Positions 41,631 through 54,835 are shown, counted from the first letter of the stretch. The stretch: DNA of 64,000 bases from Morinoia aosen (GCA_030386875.1 CM059563.1:16138001-16202000); one strand, 5' to 3'. Notes: generated by a model not told the origin, from the letters alone. Made by a program: numbers and translations.

Positions 41631-44600
41631 TTTAGTTAAGAGAGACTTTGAAGGTGAGAAAAATCTTAAGCAAACCAGAAGAACATTAAAGTACATTTTT
41701 TTTGCTAATGTTATTTATGGGAACAATTTTTTTTATCAAAAACGAGTCAAGGGAATTAGTAAGTAGAAATGTTTAGCTCGCACCTTTGGGGCGATTGTGA
41801 AAACTTCACGCAAGTCAAAAGAGCTAAAGCCTCTATGACAGTATCACATACTCTTGATCCTGGAGGTGAACAGAGTCTATGTAAACCTCATCTTGTATGG
41901 ATAAAAGCGTCTCAGTTATACCTAAATAGTCAACTTTGGCCATCGTATTAGTTGACTAACTGTGACTAATTTTCTCTTGAAGACTGGCAAGGTGATGTAT
42001 GAGTCGAGGATCGACCTTATAGCAGCAGTGCGAGAGGCGCGCACATCGAGACGAGCAAGAAATAGATCTCACTAAATTTCGGTGCCTTGCGCCCAGCAGT
42101 CGCCGGAACGAATATCCGAGTTCAACTGGAGACTCCGAAGGCTTGCAGGTTCAGCTTCGCTAAAGTGCCTTTGGCATTATTGACTTCCAAATTTGCAGCC
42201 ACGAAGAAACAGTTGCAGAAATTCAGCAAGGGCAACCCCGCGCTCAAATCTAATAAGTGGCGAAACTAGGGACCATGATCTCGGAATCTACGGCGCTGCG
42301 GCGGCCGGCGCAACGGGATCCGCTCCAAAATGGGCGTGGAGCAGAGGCGGCAGAATTTTCCCTGACGTATTAAAGGAACTCTGGAAAGATTTATGAACGC
42401 CTAATGAAACTTTCGACCAGACTGCGAGCAATAACTGTTCTTGAAAACCGACCGTTCCTTCGTTGTGTTTGGAAAAAAGCTACAGCATATTTACAAATAA
42501 ATCATCGTCGACAAGCATAACCGTCCTTTTGCAAACACAAAACTCCTATTAGCTACCGTGGGGCGAAGAAAGCGCAGCGGTGTTTTAACAATGAGTTGAC
42601 TTGAACGGAATTTAGGAAATTTCATTAACGTTATGGAACACAAAAGTTCAAACGAAATAGGAGAGAGTACATGCTTTAAATTATAATAAAAGTTTATTTC
42701 CTAAACATGAACAATTCAGCCTTTCCGAAACCAAGCCACGAGCGACACTAAATGGCTATTCAGTAAGTGAAGAGGGCTATAAAGGTGCACGTAGCACGCT
42801 ATTTAGTTGGAATGTCTTCGGAAAGTCCCGTTAGAAGTTTTCGACTAAAACAGTTATCAACGGGCCATAACTTGCGTATTTTTACAACCTGTTGTGGTAC
42901 AGGGCATATGAAAGAGCTAAAAGATTAATTTCGACCGGGATATACAAACGATTCTTTTTAAAGTGGCATTCTGCAGCCATTGATGTTCACCCTTGCTTTC
43001 TAAATTGGAGTTTCAAAGTGCATAGGAAATGGTTCAAATCAAAATCATACTCGAAACTAAAAACACCGAAAAGAGTAGAATGCAAGCCGAAGAAGTGTAG
43101 TAAATTTTGCGCTGAGGATGAAAACTAAGGAAAAAGTTTACCGATTGCAACAATGCTTGGCAAAACTTCAACGAAACTCGACGCTAGCACGCACGGCGCG
43201 CAAAGTCTGGAACGTATTGTTTGTAGAATACTTAGTGCTTTCCAAGATTCGAATGCTTTTGCTTGTAACGACTTGGAGGAACCAACTTACTTGGCTTACC
43301 TCCGCAACAAATTTTACTGAAGGGGGAAATTTATGGCTGTGAAGGAGGTATGCAGGATTTGAAGTAGGATTTTTTTTTGGAGTTTCAGGTTTGTTCAACC
43401 AAAATAAGCGGACGAAATTATTTTCACCTGACAAAACTGACGTGAATTTTCAACTGACTAGCAGCTATGAGAGGCTCAGGGCCAAGACTCGTCAAATTCT
43501 CAGACGAACTCGGGAGCATAAATTATGAGATAATAAACACCGCATCGAAAGCGGGGAGCCTGACAAAACGTTGTTCAACATCTCACGTATACTGAAAAGC
43601 AAGGAATTTTCCTACTCAGCAAAACAACTCCCTTAAAAAAACTTCTGCAATGGGCGTGAAACTGACGTGCACTTGTGCTTTCCCTTTGAGCTAAGCAGAA
43701 GCATTATTTAGTTTTCCATTCGAGTATGAGATGTTGTCAAATGAACCCAAGAAATCTAAATTAATGCAGTGGGAGCTCCTCAAAACGTTCACGGATAATG
43801 CCGTAAAATGAATTCCTGCGGCGGTGAGCGCTCTAGGAGTTCATGGTGTTCTAGGACGCAAATAATCTTGTGCGAGAGAACTTTCTGATCAATAGAATAT
43901 TACGCAGAGAATTGTCTTATCTATTGAATGTAGATCCATAAGAAACCGTGAAATTTAGAGTTCAATAATTTGAATAAAGTAAATTGTTCACGATTCGACC
44001 ACAGGGTGTTATTTATAAATTTCTAACGAAGATCTCGGGTATTGTCGACTGTGAAGCGCGATGAACAAATCCATTCGCTGAAAATTGTACGCAGTAGACA
44101 GATGAAAATTGAAAGAATGACCGATTTTACGTGTCCGTCGAGTATGGAAAAAATTAGGGAAATAAAAGTCTAGTTTCTCCTCAAATATTGCAGTGGAGCT
44201 GTGCAACAGGGATTTGAAAGTACATGAAGTGTCGACCAAGAGGCGAATGATATAGAAGTTGTCAGAAAGGTTCTGATCGCATGAAGCAGGATGAGGACGC
44301 AAAAAGCTGAACAGATTTTTGTCAACGCTGTTTCGGTGTTTTGTTTGGAGGAGCAGATGATTTTAAAACTACGGAGGATTGAGATCAATTCATACGAATG
44401 ATGATACGTACTCTTTAGAAAAGCTAGTTATTTTGCATCTACGAGGGAGAGTTTGAAATGTCAAGTAATGTAAAAAAATTGACTGTGAATGAGAGCGTGA
44501 ACAAAATTATGAATTTTTCAAGAATATAGCAGAAAAAAACTTCAAATTTCACCGAGAAACGAGAAAGGAAATGAGCAAATCTAAGTTGTTAGCTCCTGAC

Positions 44601-44989
44601 ATTCTCTCCTACGCTGCGACAGAGATAAATTAGAAAACTAAAAAAACTACTTGAACAAAAAACTGCGCGGGAGTAAATTAGAAAATACCTAAATAATTCG
44701 ACAGGGTTAAGAAACCAAGCATTAGCAAATCACAATATTCAACCTCATGGCTGTAATGCTAAAAATACTCTTCGCTCTAGATTTTCAAAGTACAAAAATC
44801 TCTACTGGAATATCCTCATGACAGCTCCAGTCTGGTGTTGTTGATTTGATAACTTCGGAGTTCGCCTCGAATGACAAGGACAAAGAAGACAAAGAAAGGG
44901 CAGACAAATTCAAACTGCCCTAAAGCTGATGCATCAATCCGCGCTGCTGAACAGAACATAAATTTTTAAATTAGCGTCGCCATGTACAT
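41631..44989. other. 3.4 kb of unannotated sequence
   Basis: The longest stretch without a repeat that I can identify, apart from 50.8-54.6 kb. Many 60-97-codon frames on both strands, none with a recognisable domain or consistent codon use. Locally G+C-rich around 42060-42340. It may be intergenic or intronic. Confidence 0.4.
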
Positions 44990-45262
44990 TAACGTTCCTC
45001 GCGTTTTGGGACCCATGTGTCCCAATAGGCAAATTGCTCCTTCACGCACGGGTATAAATGAATGACATTTCATCGGTTTTGCGACCTTTTTTACAAGCAA
45101 TTGTAATTCAGCAAGATGAAATGTTACCATGCAATTGTATTCTTCACATTTCTTATGAAGGATAGAATGTTTTCGAGCAGTAAAATCGATTTCACAATTC
45201 TGTTGCTAACAACCTAACCAAGTCAACCGATAATAACCGCGGAAACGCAGTGAATGCGTTAA
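44990..45262 (+). mobile_element. family B TTAA MITE, best-preserved copy
   Basis: TTAA at both ends (44990-44993 and 45259-45262). Inverted termini CGTTCCTCGCG on the left and CGCAGTGAATGCG on the right. The body has TTTTGCGACCTTTTTTACAAG, CATTTCTTATGAAGGATAG, AATCGATTTCACAATTCTG and ACAACCTAACCAAGTCAACC. 273 bp including both TTAA. No coding capacity. Confidence 0.85.
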
Positions 45263-45429
45263 ACGTAAATAAGGGCCAAGTTAGAGAGCCATAAAACATT
45301 GATTGGATACAGTTGCAGTGTTTGAATCAAATAGTCGTGAGAAATTAAAATCGACAAATCAGCAGTTGTTGTGACGCCGTGAGCGTAAATGCGTTATTTA
45401 ACAATGTTCACGTTGGTATGTGGTGGTTA

Positions 45430-45690
45430 TGTGCAGCAGCAGTGTGCAGCAGAAGCAGCAGCAGTGTGCAGCAGCAGCAGCAGCAGTGTGCAGCAGCAGC
45501 AGCAGCAGTGTGCAGCAGCAGCAGCAGTGTGCAGCAGCAGCAGCAGTGTGCAGCAGCAGCAGCAGTGTGCAGCAGCAGCAGTGTGCAGCAGCAGCAGTGT
45601 GCTGCTGCAGCAGCAGCAACGTGCAGCAGCAGTGTGCAGCAGCAATGTGTAACAGCAATGTATACCAGCAATGTATAACAGCAATGTACA
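45430..45690. repeat. GTG(CAG)n array
   Basis: Blocks of (CAG)3-6 separated by TGTG with a modal 15-21-bp spacing, including one inverted bit (GTGCTGCTGCAGCAG). The right end degenerates to AACAGCAATGTATACCAGC-type units. The many overlapping 85-99-codon frames are polyglutamine, polyalanine or polyserine repeat translations on plus and cysteine-rich on minus. Confidence 0.94.
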
Positions 45691-46085
45691 CCAGCAATAA
45701 GTTATACTAATTTATACGTAACATGAGGATCACTTTAGATTACAATTTCTACGCAGAATTCGTACTTCACGACGCCCGCCAGTTTTCACGTCACCGCGCT
45801 CAGAAATGGGAGACAAAGCTTCCAGACCTCTTGTTGCCGCTCGGGCCGCGGGGCCGGAGTGGCTGCGACGTCCCGAGCAGAATCTCACCTCCGTTGCAAG
45901 GTGTGTCACGGGCTTTAAATGGAGTCACGCAGCGAGTTGGGAGTCGGTCGGCGCAGCGTCGGCGTGACGGGCGAGTGACGTGGAAATGAGTCGATTTCGC
46001 TATAGCTCTCTCACTGTCACTATCGTCGCAACGCAAGAACGGGAACACCGCGTAAACTCATATTATTAGATTGAAGATTCTAACG
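45691..46085. other. G+C-rich island, no gene recognised
   Basis: 45770-45990 is clearly G+C-rich with frequent CG (GCGACGTCCCGAGC, GTCGGCGCAGCGTCGGCG) in otherwise A+T-rich DNA. Frames on both strands (45723-45989 plus, 45800-46048 minus) match nothing I know. It could be a promoter-like or first-exon remnant, but no TATA, Inr or splice signal is convincing. Confidence 0.4.
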
Positions 46086-47205
46086 TGCCTTTATTAAAGT
46101 TGCGAACGTGTTTTTATCAAAGTTGCAAACGTGTTTTTATCAAAGTTGCAAACGTGTTTTTTATCAAAGTTGCAAACGTGTTTTTATCAAAGTTGCAAAC
46201 GTGTTTTTATTATTAAAGCTTCAAACGTGTTTTTATTAAAGTCGCAAACGTGTTTTTATCAAAGTCGCAAACGTGTTTTTATCAAAGTTGCAAACGTGTT
46301 TTTATCAAAGTTGCAAACGTGTTTTTATCAAAGTTGCAAACGTATTTTTATTATCAAAGTTGCAAACGTATTTTTATTATTAAAGCTTCAAACGTGTTTT
46401 TATTAAAGTCGCAAACGTGTTTTTATCAAAGTCGCAAACGTGTTTTTATCAAAGTTGCAAACGTGTTTTTATCAAAGTTGCAAACGAGTTTTTATCAAAG
46501 TTGCAAACGTGTTTTTATCAAAGTTGCAAACGTGTCTTTATTGAAATTGCGAACGTGTTTTTATGAAGTTGCAAACGTGTTTTTATCAATGTTGCAAACG
46601 TGTTTTTATGAAGTTGCAAACGGGTTTTTACCATAATTTCAAACGTATCTTTATCAAAGTTTCAAACGTGTTTTTATTAAAGCTTCAAACGTGTTTTTAT
46701 TAAAGCTTCAAACGTATCTTTATCAAAGTTTCAAACGTGTTTTTATTAAAGTTTCAAACGTGTTTTTATTAAAGCTTCAAACGTATCTTTATTAAAGTTT
46801 CAAACGTGTTTTTATTAAAGTTTCAAACGTGTTTTCATTGAAATTTCAGACGTGTTTTTGTTAAAGTTTCGAACGTGTCTTTATCCCAGTTTCAAACGTG
46901 TTTTTATTAAAGCTTCAAACGTATCTTTATTAAAGTTTCAAACGTGTTATTATTTAAGTTTCAAACGTGTCTTTTTTAAAGTTTCGAACGTGTTTTTATT
47001 ACAGTTTCAAACGCGTTTTTATTAAAGTTTCAAACTGTTTTTATTAAAATTTCAAACATGTCTTTGTTAAAGTTGCAAACATGTCTTTGTTAATTAAAGT
47101 TGCAAACATGTTTTTGATAAAGTTGCAAACAGGTCTTTGTTATAGTTTAAAACAAATTTTTGTTAGTGGTTCAAACAAATTTTTATCAGTGTTTCAAACA
47201 TGCCT
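46086..47205. repeat. 23-bp minisatellite, about 48 copies
   Basis: The unit is CAAACGTGTTTTTATCAAAG plus TTG. Left third: AAAGTTGCAAACG. Middle: AAAGCTTCAAACG/AAAGTTTCAAACG. Right end: CAAACATGTCTTTGTTAAAG. A multi-unit block containing TATTATTAAAGCTTCAAACG followed by two GTCGCAAACG units is repeated about 167 bp apart (about 46211 and 46378), showing block duplication. Frames repeating FLSKLQTCFYQSCKRV are not genes. Confidence 0.97.
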
Positions 47206-47325
47206 TTATTTTTTACTCGTTAGTGGTTTTTGTTGGTCATTCTCATGAACTGAGGACTTATTTTAGTTCATTTTAACGAGCAAAGAGAGCCAAACAAAGT
47301 ACTAACTCAAGGATAGTCGGAAGTT

Positions 47326-47782
47326 GATTAGATTGTTAGTTTAAGCCTCCCTGACTCCGTGGAATGTGCTTTAAGAAGAGAAAGAAGGTACCATATACGT
47401 AGTATGCAATAACAAGAGTGTTCCCATACAGGTTTCCTTACAAATAGGGACAGTAGGAAAGAAAAAGTTTTGAAAAAAGATAAAAGTTGATAATGAAAAA
47501 AATAAGTGTTTTGAAAACAGCAGCAGCGAAACGAAAAAACGAAGCCCGGAGCAATAAAATAACGATTTTAATTTAACAAAATAAATACCTGCCTAATTTT
47601 CAGCTTGGGACTTCGCATCTTCCCCCTGAGAGCGCTAACTCCCATAGAAACAATAGCTGTATCTCCTCCAGAGCTTCTATTCCAACAAAAGGAAGGTCTA
47701 CCTAACCTTCAGTTTGGGACTATACATTTTCCCCTTGAGAGCACTAATTTTCGTAGGTACAAACTCCGTACCTTCTTGAGGT
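47326..47782 (-). mobile_element. SINE-like family A with duplicated 5' end
   Basis: A diverged copy from GATTAGATTGTTAG through CAATAGCTGTATCTCCTCCAG. From 47674 a second 5' part follows directly (TTCTATTCCAACAAAAGGAA … GAGAGCACTAATTTTCGTAG … TTCTTGAGG), so the unit carries two heads and one tail. Either a second truncated copy landed at the end or an internal template switch duplicated the head. Confidence 0.82.
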
Positions 47783-49130
47783 GGACAGTGATGAGTAACT
47801 CGCACCTCACACCCAAGTGCTTGTGACCTCCTTGGTTACAGGACGTGCATTAGCGTACACAGTCATTTGGTACTATATGTACCAAATGACTGGCGGCATT
47901 TGGTACACACTAGCACACTAGCTAATATACTGTATATAGATATCCGATACACATACAGATGTAAACTTACACCGACATCTGTACTTCCTATATGTATGGG
48001 TGAATTGCTGCACACAATTCTAATGTGGCTCGTCTGAGCAGTGGGAGCTCTTCAGACCCTATTAAAATAAGTGCCGAATTCCTCTGGCTCCAGTCCCTCT
48101 TGTAGCAGTCGATCTGTAACTCTATATTTGCATGAAAGTGAATACGTTAGCATTTGTGGGTTCCTAAGCGCACAAAATAACTCTTTCTGGCTTAAGGGTC
48201 CACGGCATTAACATACGCTCAAGGAACCTTGCCAACGTTACCTCAGGTGGAAAAAGGCGATGGCATTTAGAGCAGTGTTTAAGTCAAAGTTTTCCTGCTC
48301 AATGATGTTTCCTAAATAAAAACGGTCCCCATGTAAAACGAGCATGCTGTTTTCCAGTGATCGCACGTGAAGTACACCTTCCATTAACCCGTTTCAGCTC
48401 GATTTGTTTTACTCATATCCCCAATATTACGACAACTGTTATTAGATTGACGCTGTCATCAGGTTGTCACCAACATCAAAATGGGGACGTAACTGCCATC
48501 CAGCAGAAAGCTTCAAAAATTACAATAGGGCAAAATTTGCCGAGAAAAAAATTGTGTCAGCAGTTTTAGTGAGTGTGCCTTTTATTGCAAATGAATCAGA
48601 CCTTCCTTCCATTAAAGCCACATGCATCAACGTTGTGTTTTTCAGCGACGGTACAAATACAGCAAATGTATTAACTTTATTTTTTTGGCACGAATGAACC
48701 GTGCACAAGGGGATTGATTTCCTCTGTGGCTCCCTTGAGACAGGTGAAGTTCGTTCACTTCTTGCCAGGGTAAGTTTTTGAGACCTTAAAAAATAATGAT
48801 GATGAGTTAAAGATTTTAGAGAAAAGATTATGTTAATGTTTTCTAAAGAAAACGTGTCCTCAAATATGATTGCGAATTTACCATCCTGACGTACGAATAC
48901 CTCGTTCTTCAAAAGCAACTTTGTTCTTGTCTTAAACGCATGCGTTGTATCACTATGTCCATAAATCGTTTTTTTTCACTGGTTGGGTCAGCTTGCGCAA
49001 GCGTGTAGGTGTAGCGCTTAGTTTTACAATCAGAAGGGCCATTTAAACTAATTAAAAAAAGGAAATGCTTTCGTTTCAGCGCGTTCTCAAAGAATAAAAG
49101 ACAACGTGTGATGCCAAACTCGATCACTTT
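47783..49130. other. unannotated sequence with a small palindrome at 47860-47892
   Basis: CAGTCATTTGGTAC and GTACCAAATGACTG form a perfect 14-bp-arm hairpin around TATAT. A 132-codon minus frame at 48520-48918 has no recognised domain. Nothing else identified. Confidence 0.45.
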
Positions 49131-49144
49131 GTTCAAACTTCAAA

Positions 49145-49502
49145 GATTAGATTATATGTTAGTTTAAGCCTCCCTAACCGCTACAAAAAAACAGCGTATC
49201 GAAGAGAGGAAGGAGGAGGAACCATTTAATGCGGAGATAAGGGAGTAAGGAATCTATGCAGAAGGGGCATAAAAACATTAACTGTGAAAGAAGTTCATGA
49301 AACAAGATGAAATTTGAAGAAGAAAGTAGTTGGTGGAGAAGAACAGGACACCAGTGAACCGAAAAAAGGTAGTCCTTAGCATAGGAAAAAATATTTCATT
49401 GCAACAAAAAGAAGGCCTAACCTACTCTAAGCTCGGGCTCTCTCAAATTTCCCCTGGGAGCGCTAATTCATATAGATACAATAGTGTATCCCCCAGATGG
49501 GT
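49145..49502 (-). mobile_element. SINE-like family A, full-length with imperfect 14-bp TSD
   Basis: Tail GATTAGATTATATG, all blocks present, head ATACAATAGTGTATCCCCCAG. Flanks GTTCAAACTTCAAA (left) and GTTCAAAATTTAAA (right) match at 12 of 14 positions, suggesting an older insertion. Confidence 0.88.
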
Positions 49503-50009
49503 GTTCAAAATTTAAATACAAATATTTTAATGATAGTTCATAATACACATCATATTCAGCTACTGTGTTTCGCCATCAAAGAGGTTATAAAGCGTTGTTG
49601 ATTTTGCATTCCTCGCTCCCCCTACAAGTCTCGTTCAAAATTACCGCCTCTAAATTGTACCTGGAAAATTTCAAACGTTTTCTGTTGATCCTGCGCAAGC
49701 TGGAATTCACGGTCGACTAAATCTGAACTAAAACCAATTTAGATTTGAATCTAACGAAAAAGCAATTCGTTTATATCTCCTATCTCTTGTCAGGAATTGT
49801 GCTATCTAGCAGGCAGAGAATGCGCGACTTGTAATAGCATGAGGGCAAGAAATCGCGCAGATCAAGCCATATCCAAGTCTGATAAATGGAAAGCCTTTCC
49901 CGTATCTGGTCTAGAGACGTGAGTTGTAATTGCTAAATTGACCAGATCAAAACTGTCCGCCCATAACTGCTCGAAATTGCACTGTCGAGTTTGTCTAAAA
50001 ACAACATCC
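49503..50009. other. unannotated sequence
   Basis: No feature recognised. Confidence 0.4.
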
Positions 50010-50760
50010 CGCGATAGGTCGGAAGCCTCCAGTCGAGAGGTCTGGAAAACATCGTCTCAAGAGAGAGCTCGAAAGCCTCCAGTCGAGAGGTCTGGAAAAC
50101 ATCGTCTCAAGAGAGAGCTCGAAAGCCTCCAGTCGAGAGGTCTGGAAAACATCGTCTCAAGAGAGAGCTCGAAAGCCTCCAGTCGAGAGGACTTGAAAAC
50201 ATCGCCTGAAAAGAGAGATTTAAAGCCTCCAGTCGAGAGGACTTGAAAACATCGCCTGAAAAGAGAGATTTAAAGCCTCCAGTCTGGAGGCTTTAGTCTG
50301 GAAAACATCGCCTCAAGACTGGAAAACATCTGGAAAACATCGCCTCCAGTCTGGAAAACATCGCCTTAAGAGAGAGCTCGAAAGCCTCCAGTCGAGAGGA
50401 CTTGAAAATATCGCCTGAAAAGAGAGATAGAAAGCCTCTCGTCGAGAGTACTGGAAAACATCGCCTCTGGAGAAATCTAGGAAGCCTCCAGTCGAGAGGT
50501 CTGGAAAACATCGTCTCTTAAGAGAGAGCTCGACAGCCTCCTGTCGAGAGGACTAGAAAACATCGCCTCTAGAGAGATCTAGAAAGCCTCCAGTCGAGAG
50601 GAATGGAAAACATCGCCTCAAGAGAGAGCTCGACAGCCTCCTGTCGAGAGGACTGGAAAACATCGCTTCAAGAGAGAGCTCAAAAAATCCCAGACGAAAG
50701 GTCTGGAAAACGTCGCCCCAAGACTTCCCGAAGGTCTTCAGTCGAGAGACCTAAAAAGTG
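50010..50760. repeat. 50-bp minisatellite, about 14 copies
   Basis: GAAAGCCTCCAGTCGAGAGG then TCTGGAAAACATCGTCTCAA then GAGAGAGCTC, a 50-bp period that is perfect in the first three units. ACTTGAAAACATCGCCTGAA units follow, then a scrambled zone with partial units (50280-50370), then units of variable length. The 102- and 118-codon plus frames are repeat translations. Confidence 0.95.
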
Positions 50761-53700
50761 GAGTTCGGACCGCTCGCAAGCTCGCTGTCGAGGAATGCTC
50801 AATAAATCTGATTATTCCCGCCCATTAAGAGCACAAGTCTTCCTGGCTCTAGAGGTCGTGCTGGCATTTGGTCGGAGAGAGCAGGGCCGGCTAGTCGTGA
50901 CTGTCTTATTATCAGGACGCATGAGCGAAGGCTTTACGCACAGCTGCACCGCGTCGTAACATAAGACTCCGCATGAAAATTACGTCACAATTGCATTGCA
51001 TGAATGGAAATAAAAGGAATACAGGGATAAGAGAGAAAATTCCCCTCCAGATGCGGGGAAAAATGAGGCCGACGGAAAGGTTGCGGGAGCGTCATTATGT
51101 TCTCGCGGTAATGAGGGCAGACTGATCAGGAGATGACAGCGTGAGGGCGGCAACCCTTCACCGCCTCAATTTTCTGTTCATTGCACTGGCATTACAACCA
51201 CAGTTGCTGGAATGACACTGGCATCTCGCAGTCACTATCAGAATGAGAAAGGAACTTTTCCGCTCGGCAATGGTCTTCAAACACGTACTAGATTTTGAGT
51301 CAAATAAGAAATAAAAAATTCATGTACCTGCAGAAGCGAATTTTCAAATTCACCTGGGTGGTAAAGGTTTAAGGAAATATGTACACAACGCTGCATTAAA
51401 ACACTGTGGATGTTAGAGAGAAGTTTTTAATTCTTTATGATTCCAAGGGTTTCTTCCCAAGTCTATTACTTTACCCCTGCATAAATCGAGTTGCACGAGA
51501 AATGTATTTTCCACAAAGGATGAGAAATGTTTCATCAATCAAGTACGATAAATGCGTTTTCAAATAAGTCAGGTGAATTAACTCAGGTGAATTAACTCAA
51601 ACTCCCTTTGATTAGCTACGCCTAATAGAACAGAAGAGTTTAACACAAGAGAGAACAGCCCGCAGTTTAATTCTGAAATGACTCATAATAATGTTTTTCT
51701 TTACCCACTGCCTGTATGCACCATTTATTCCGAAGTATTATCACGAAAATAAAAGATCCCCATTTCGCAAACTCACCTGGCAAGACAGGCAGCTGAGCAT
51801 TTTCCCTCAGAGTGGACATATTAGGACGCCTCATTTGAGAGATCTGTTCAGGCTTGATCCTCTGAGTGACAAAAAACATCTTGATTTTTTCACCACTCTT
51901 CAAAGACACACCCAAATGTAAGTTACAAATAGGCGTAGAATCTAGTTCCAAAATTGAGTTCGTATATCAGAAGTGTTCAACGCTTTTACAAACTTTAGAA
52001 AAATGCGGTAAAGGACTCCAACCACATTGTGTACTATACACAAGGATGGTTTGAGGCACGTCGTCGAGCGCAGTCATGATTTCCCTCTCGTAACACAGAA
52101 CTTACAACGGAAATTAGTCCATTTTGCTCATGAAGAAAGAAACAACAATAGCTGGAGTTGAACCCATAAGAAAAGGTGTTCTTTCGTCGCTAGTGTTTCA
52201 CAGAGTAAAATTATCTATCTTTCCTTAAGCTGCCCAACGTAATTCTTAAGCTGCTCCAAACCCAGAATTACGTGATAAGAAATTGGTAAAAATGAAGGTG
52301 GCAAACTACTTTATTCGGTCCACAACACAACTACTGAACAAAGCCAAAGAGAAAGGATACAAAAAATTTAGCGTCTCACCAGGGTGGGAGATTACAAAGG
52401 TTTCAGTACAATTTCTACCAGTTCAGAGCCTCTTTGTTAAAAAAATAAAACTTTAGGACAACGATTGAGGCATGTAACACTCGAAAATGGTATCGAACTT
52501 ATAAGAGCGGAAGCCAACACAAAATTTTTTACTGTTTTTAGAGCGTACATAATTCTCGAACTTCAGTTAACTCTTCTCAGAGAGAATTCTGAAGACAAAA
52601 GTTTTCACGAGCAGCTATTGAAAGAACGTAAAAATTTCCGGAATTAAGTCTGGTAAATTCAGACAAATTGTGTGCGGATTACTGAGGCTTTACAACACCG
52701 AAATGAACCCATCAAATAGCATGAAAAACTTTGGATTACAGAAAGCTTTTTACACTCCGCCACCCCGTCCGATGCTCTAGTACCGATGAGGCAGTGAGTT
52801 GTCTAAATAAAAGAAAAACATTTAAGAGAAGACGACTTGAATGTTTAAATTTGAAGGTTATAAAGCATAACGTTCAATAAGTTCAAGTGAACGGATTATG
52901 AAACAACTACGTAACTAGCTCAGCAACACGTATGAACGCTAATGTCACTATGAATCAAATCCTACAAATTTCAGACACAGCAACACTCCCTGTACAAGAA
53001 CATAATTCGTCAACTTTACCGTACAACTGGCCACAAATGAGAAGGGTCGCTGGTATGACACGAAACTTGGATCGTGTGTCCCCGTCGTGAGGTTTTCGCT
53101 AAACTTCACCACAAAAAACACTCTTTGCTCGTAGCGTGGAACTCGTAATTGGAAAACTGACAGACAGGGACGCTTCCAGAGCCCGTTAATTATTCAAGGT
53201 AATCAGGATTAGACAAGTTTCAGTAATCTCACGCTGGCCCGAAACGGCGATGGAGTTAGAGACGAGCGAGGAGCTCTGGAGTAGCAGAGTTTTATCCCAA
53301 TGCATAAATTCCTGAAGAGGAATGAGGGGAAATACCAGGGGAAATGTGATGGTGTCCCATATAGAGAAGGCATGAATAGTTAATGTCGATAGGACTTAGC
53401 GCGAAAGACTGTTCAAAGAATCGTATTTAAAAACAAGAGCTTCCTAATTTGCCCCGACGTGCTGTACGTTCTGTACCTCTGGACTATGTTAATCAACCAG
53501 TATTTGCTGAAAAGCACAAACTATCTCCAAATTTCTGAGAGAGGTGCTTGGTAACTTATCAGTCTCTACAGTAATGTTAACATTTCTGAGCGACTTTGTT
53601 GTAATCTAAGCGCCATCGATCTCTCATGGCACTTTTTAAATATATTTTTACCGCAGCCGAGTAGGTGTAAACTAAATATCACTAGTCATGAAGTCTCTAA

Positions 53701-54609
53701 AACAACAGAGACCTAGCAACCAATTCATTAGACTCTCGTATAACATCGTAGATAATTCCATCCAAAAATTGAATCTCAAATTTCCCAGGTCAAAAAATGC
53801 CATGTTTCCATCACCAAAATAATCAAGAGCGTCAATCAAGTATCCCACATACCAGACCAAACGATGGGAGTTCCAGTGACTCTCCTACGAGAGCAGTTAA
53901 GAGACGGTTGAAGACTAGAACATGAAGTTCGCTATCTATAGCTTGAACCCTGAACGGTCTAGACAACTACTACAGAAAAGAGAAGACTATAAATGCCGTA
54001 GAATTATCACGCAGTTATAACATCATTTTGTTCAGCTGTTGAAACACCCCAAGTCGCGTAAACACTATAGCTATTTTCCAGGTACTAATGCACTAATGAC
54101 TATTTGGATTAGGCCTTTATGCAAAAAATTGTATTTAAACATTGTTGTTTGTGCAATATTTTCAATAGATAGTGAGCTTGTTATCGCTGAAAACAGGGTG
54201 TTGAATCTACCCTATCTTACACTAAAAGTAAGGTATTGAATTTTGCTCAATGTTATTACTGAAAGCAATCTGTAAACGGTGACAGGCAAGCAAGCAACTC
54301 AAAAAGCAAGCAAGCCAATATGATAGAAGTTTTGCCAGCGTATAAAGTTTAAAATTGGCTTCAATATTATTGCGCATAACTTCACGTACAATTTTATGCC
54401 CTGCATCGCGACGTTACGCTCATGTTAAGAGCTCTTGCTGCGCACCATTTGACACATGTGTGTCGAGCGCATTTTACACTACACTCAAAAACTAAATTTG
54501 AGGACAAGGACAATTAACGTACAAATGCTTTTGGAAATTGTGCGTCAGATGGTCAAACCTCGGCGCATCAGCAAGCAATCCACCGCATTATAATGATACC
54601 AAGTTGTTG
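50761..54609. other. 3.8 kb of unannotated sequence
   Basis: No tandem array except a two-copy 15-bp duplication (AGGTGAATTAACTCA at about 51572-51601). Frames up to 94 codons on both strands (51667-51951 minus, 51691-51921 plus) are mutually overlapping and unrecognised. Confidence 0.4.
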
Positions 54610-54835
54610 TGCTGGGTTTGTTGGTCCGTCTCTCTGTCACGCTCTTAAAGGTACTTCATTAACGACCGTATCTGTGGTACGAGTTTTACCAGAGGACAAG
54701 TATAAGGATATTTTCATCGCGGTTACTATTAGGATTTATAAACATATTTGTTTGTCGTACACATATGACAGATTTATTCAAGCAAAATATCGAATCCCGT
54801 CATTTTAGACGGACCGTGTACACTAGTTGTATGGT
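54610..54835 (+). mobile_element. family C interspersed repeat (copy 3), uninterrupted
   Basis: GGTCCGTCTCTCTGTCACGC, CGACCGTATCTGTGGTACG, AGTTTTACCAGAGGACAAG, TTTGTTTGTCGTACAC, ATCGAATCCCGTCATTTTAG and GTACACTAGTTGT. Serves as the empty-site reference for the piggyBac MITE in copy 2. A 71-codon plus frame spans most of it and may be the least damaged coding remnant, but I cannot identify it. Confidence 0.7.

Noticed and set aside
42892..43342. Basic 78- and 74-codon plus frames possibly belonging to a gene
   Set aside because: They overlap out of frame, show no domain I recognise and no splice sites I could justify.
45379..45710. Polyglutamine/polyalanine gene
   Set aside because: Overlapping frames in all registers through a GTG(CAG)n array. 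No flanking coding sequence.
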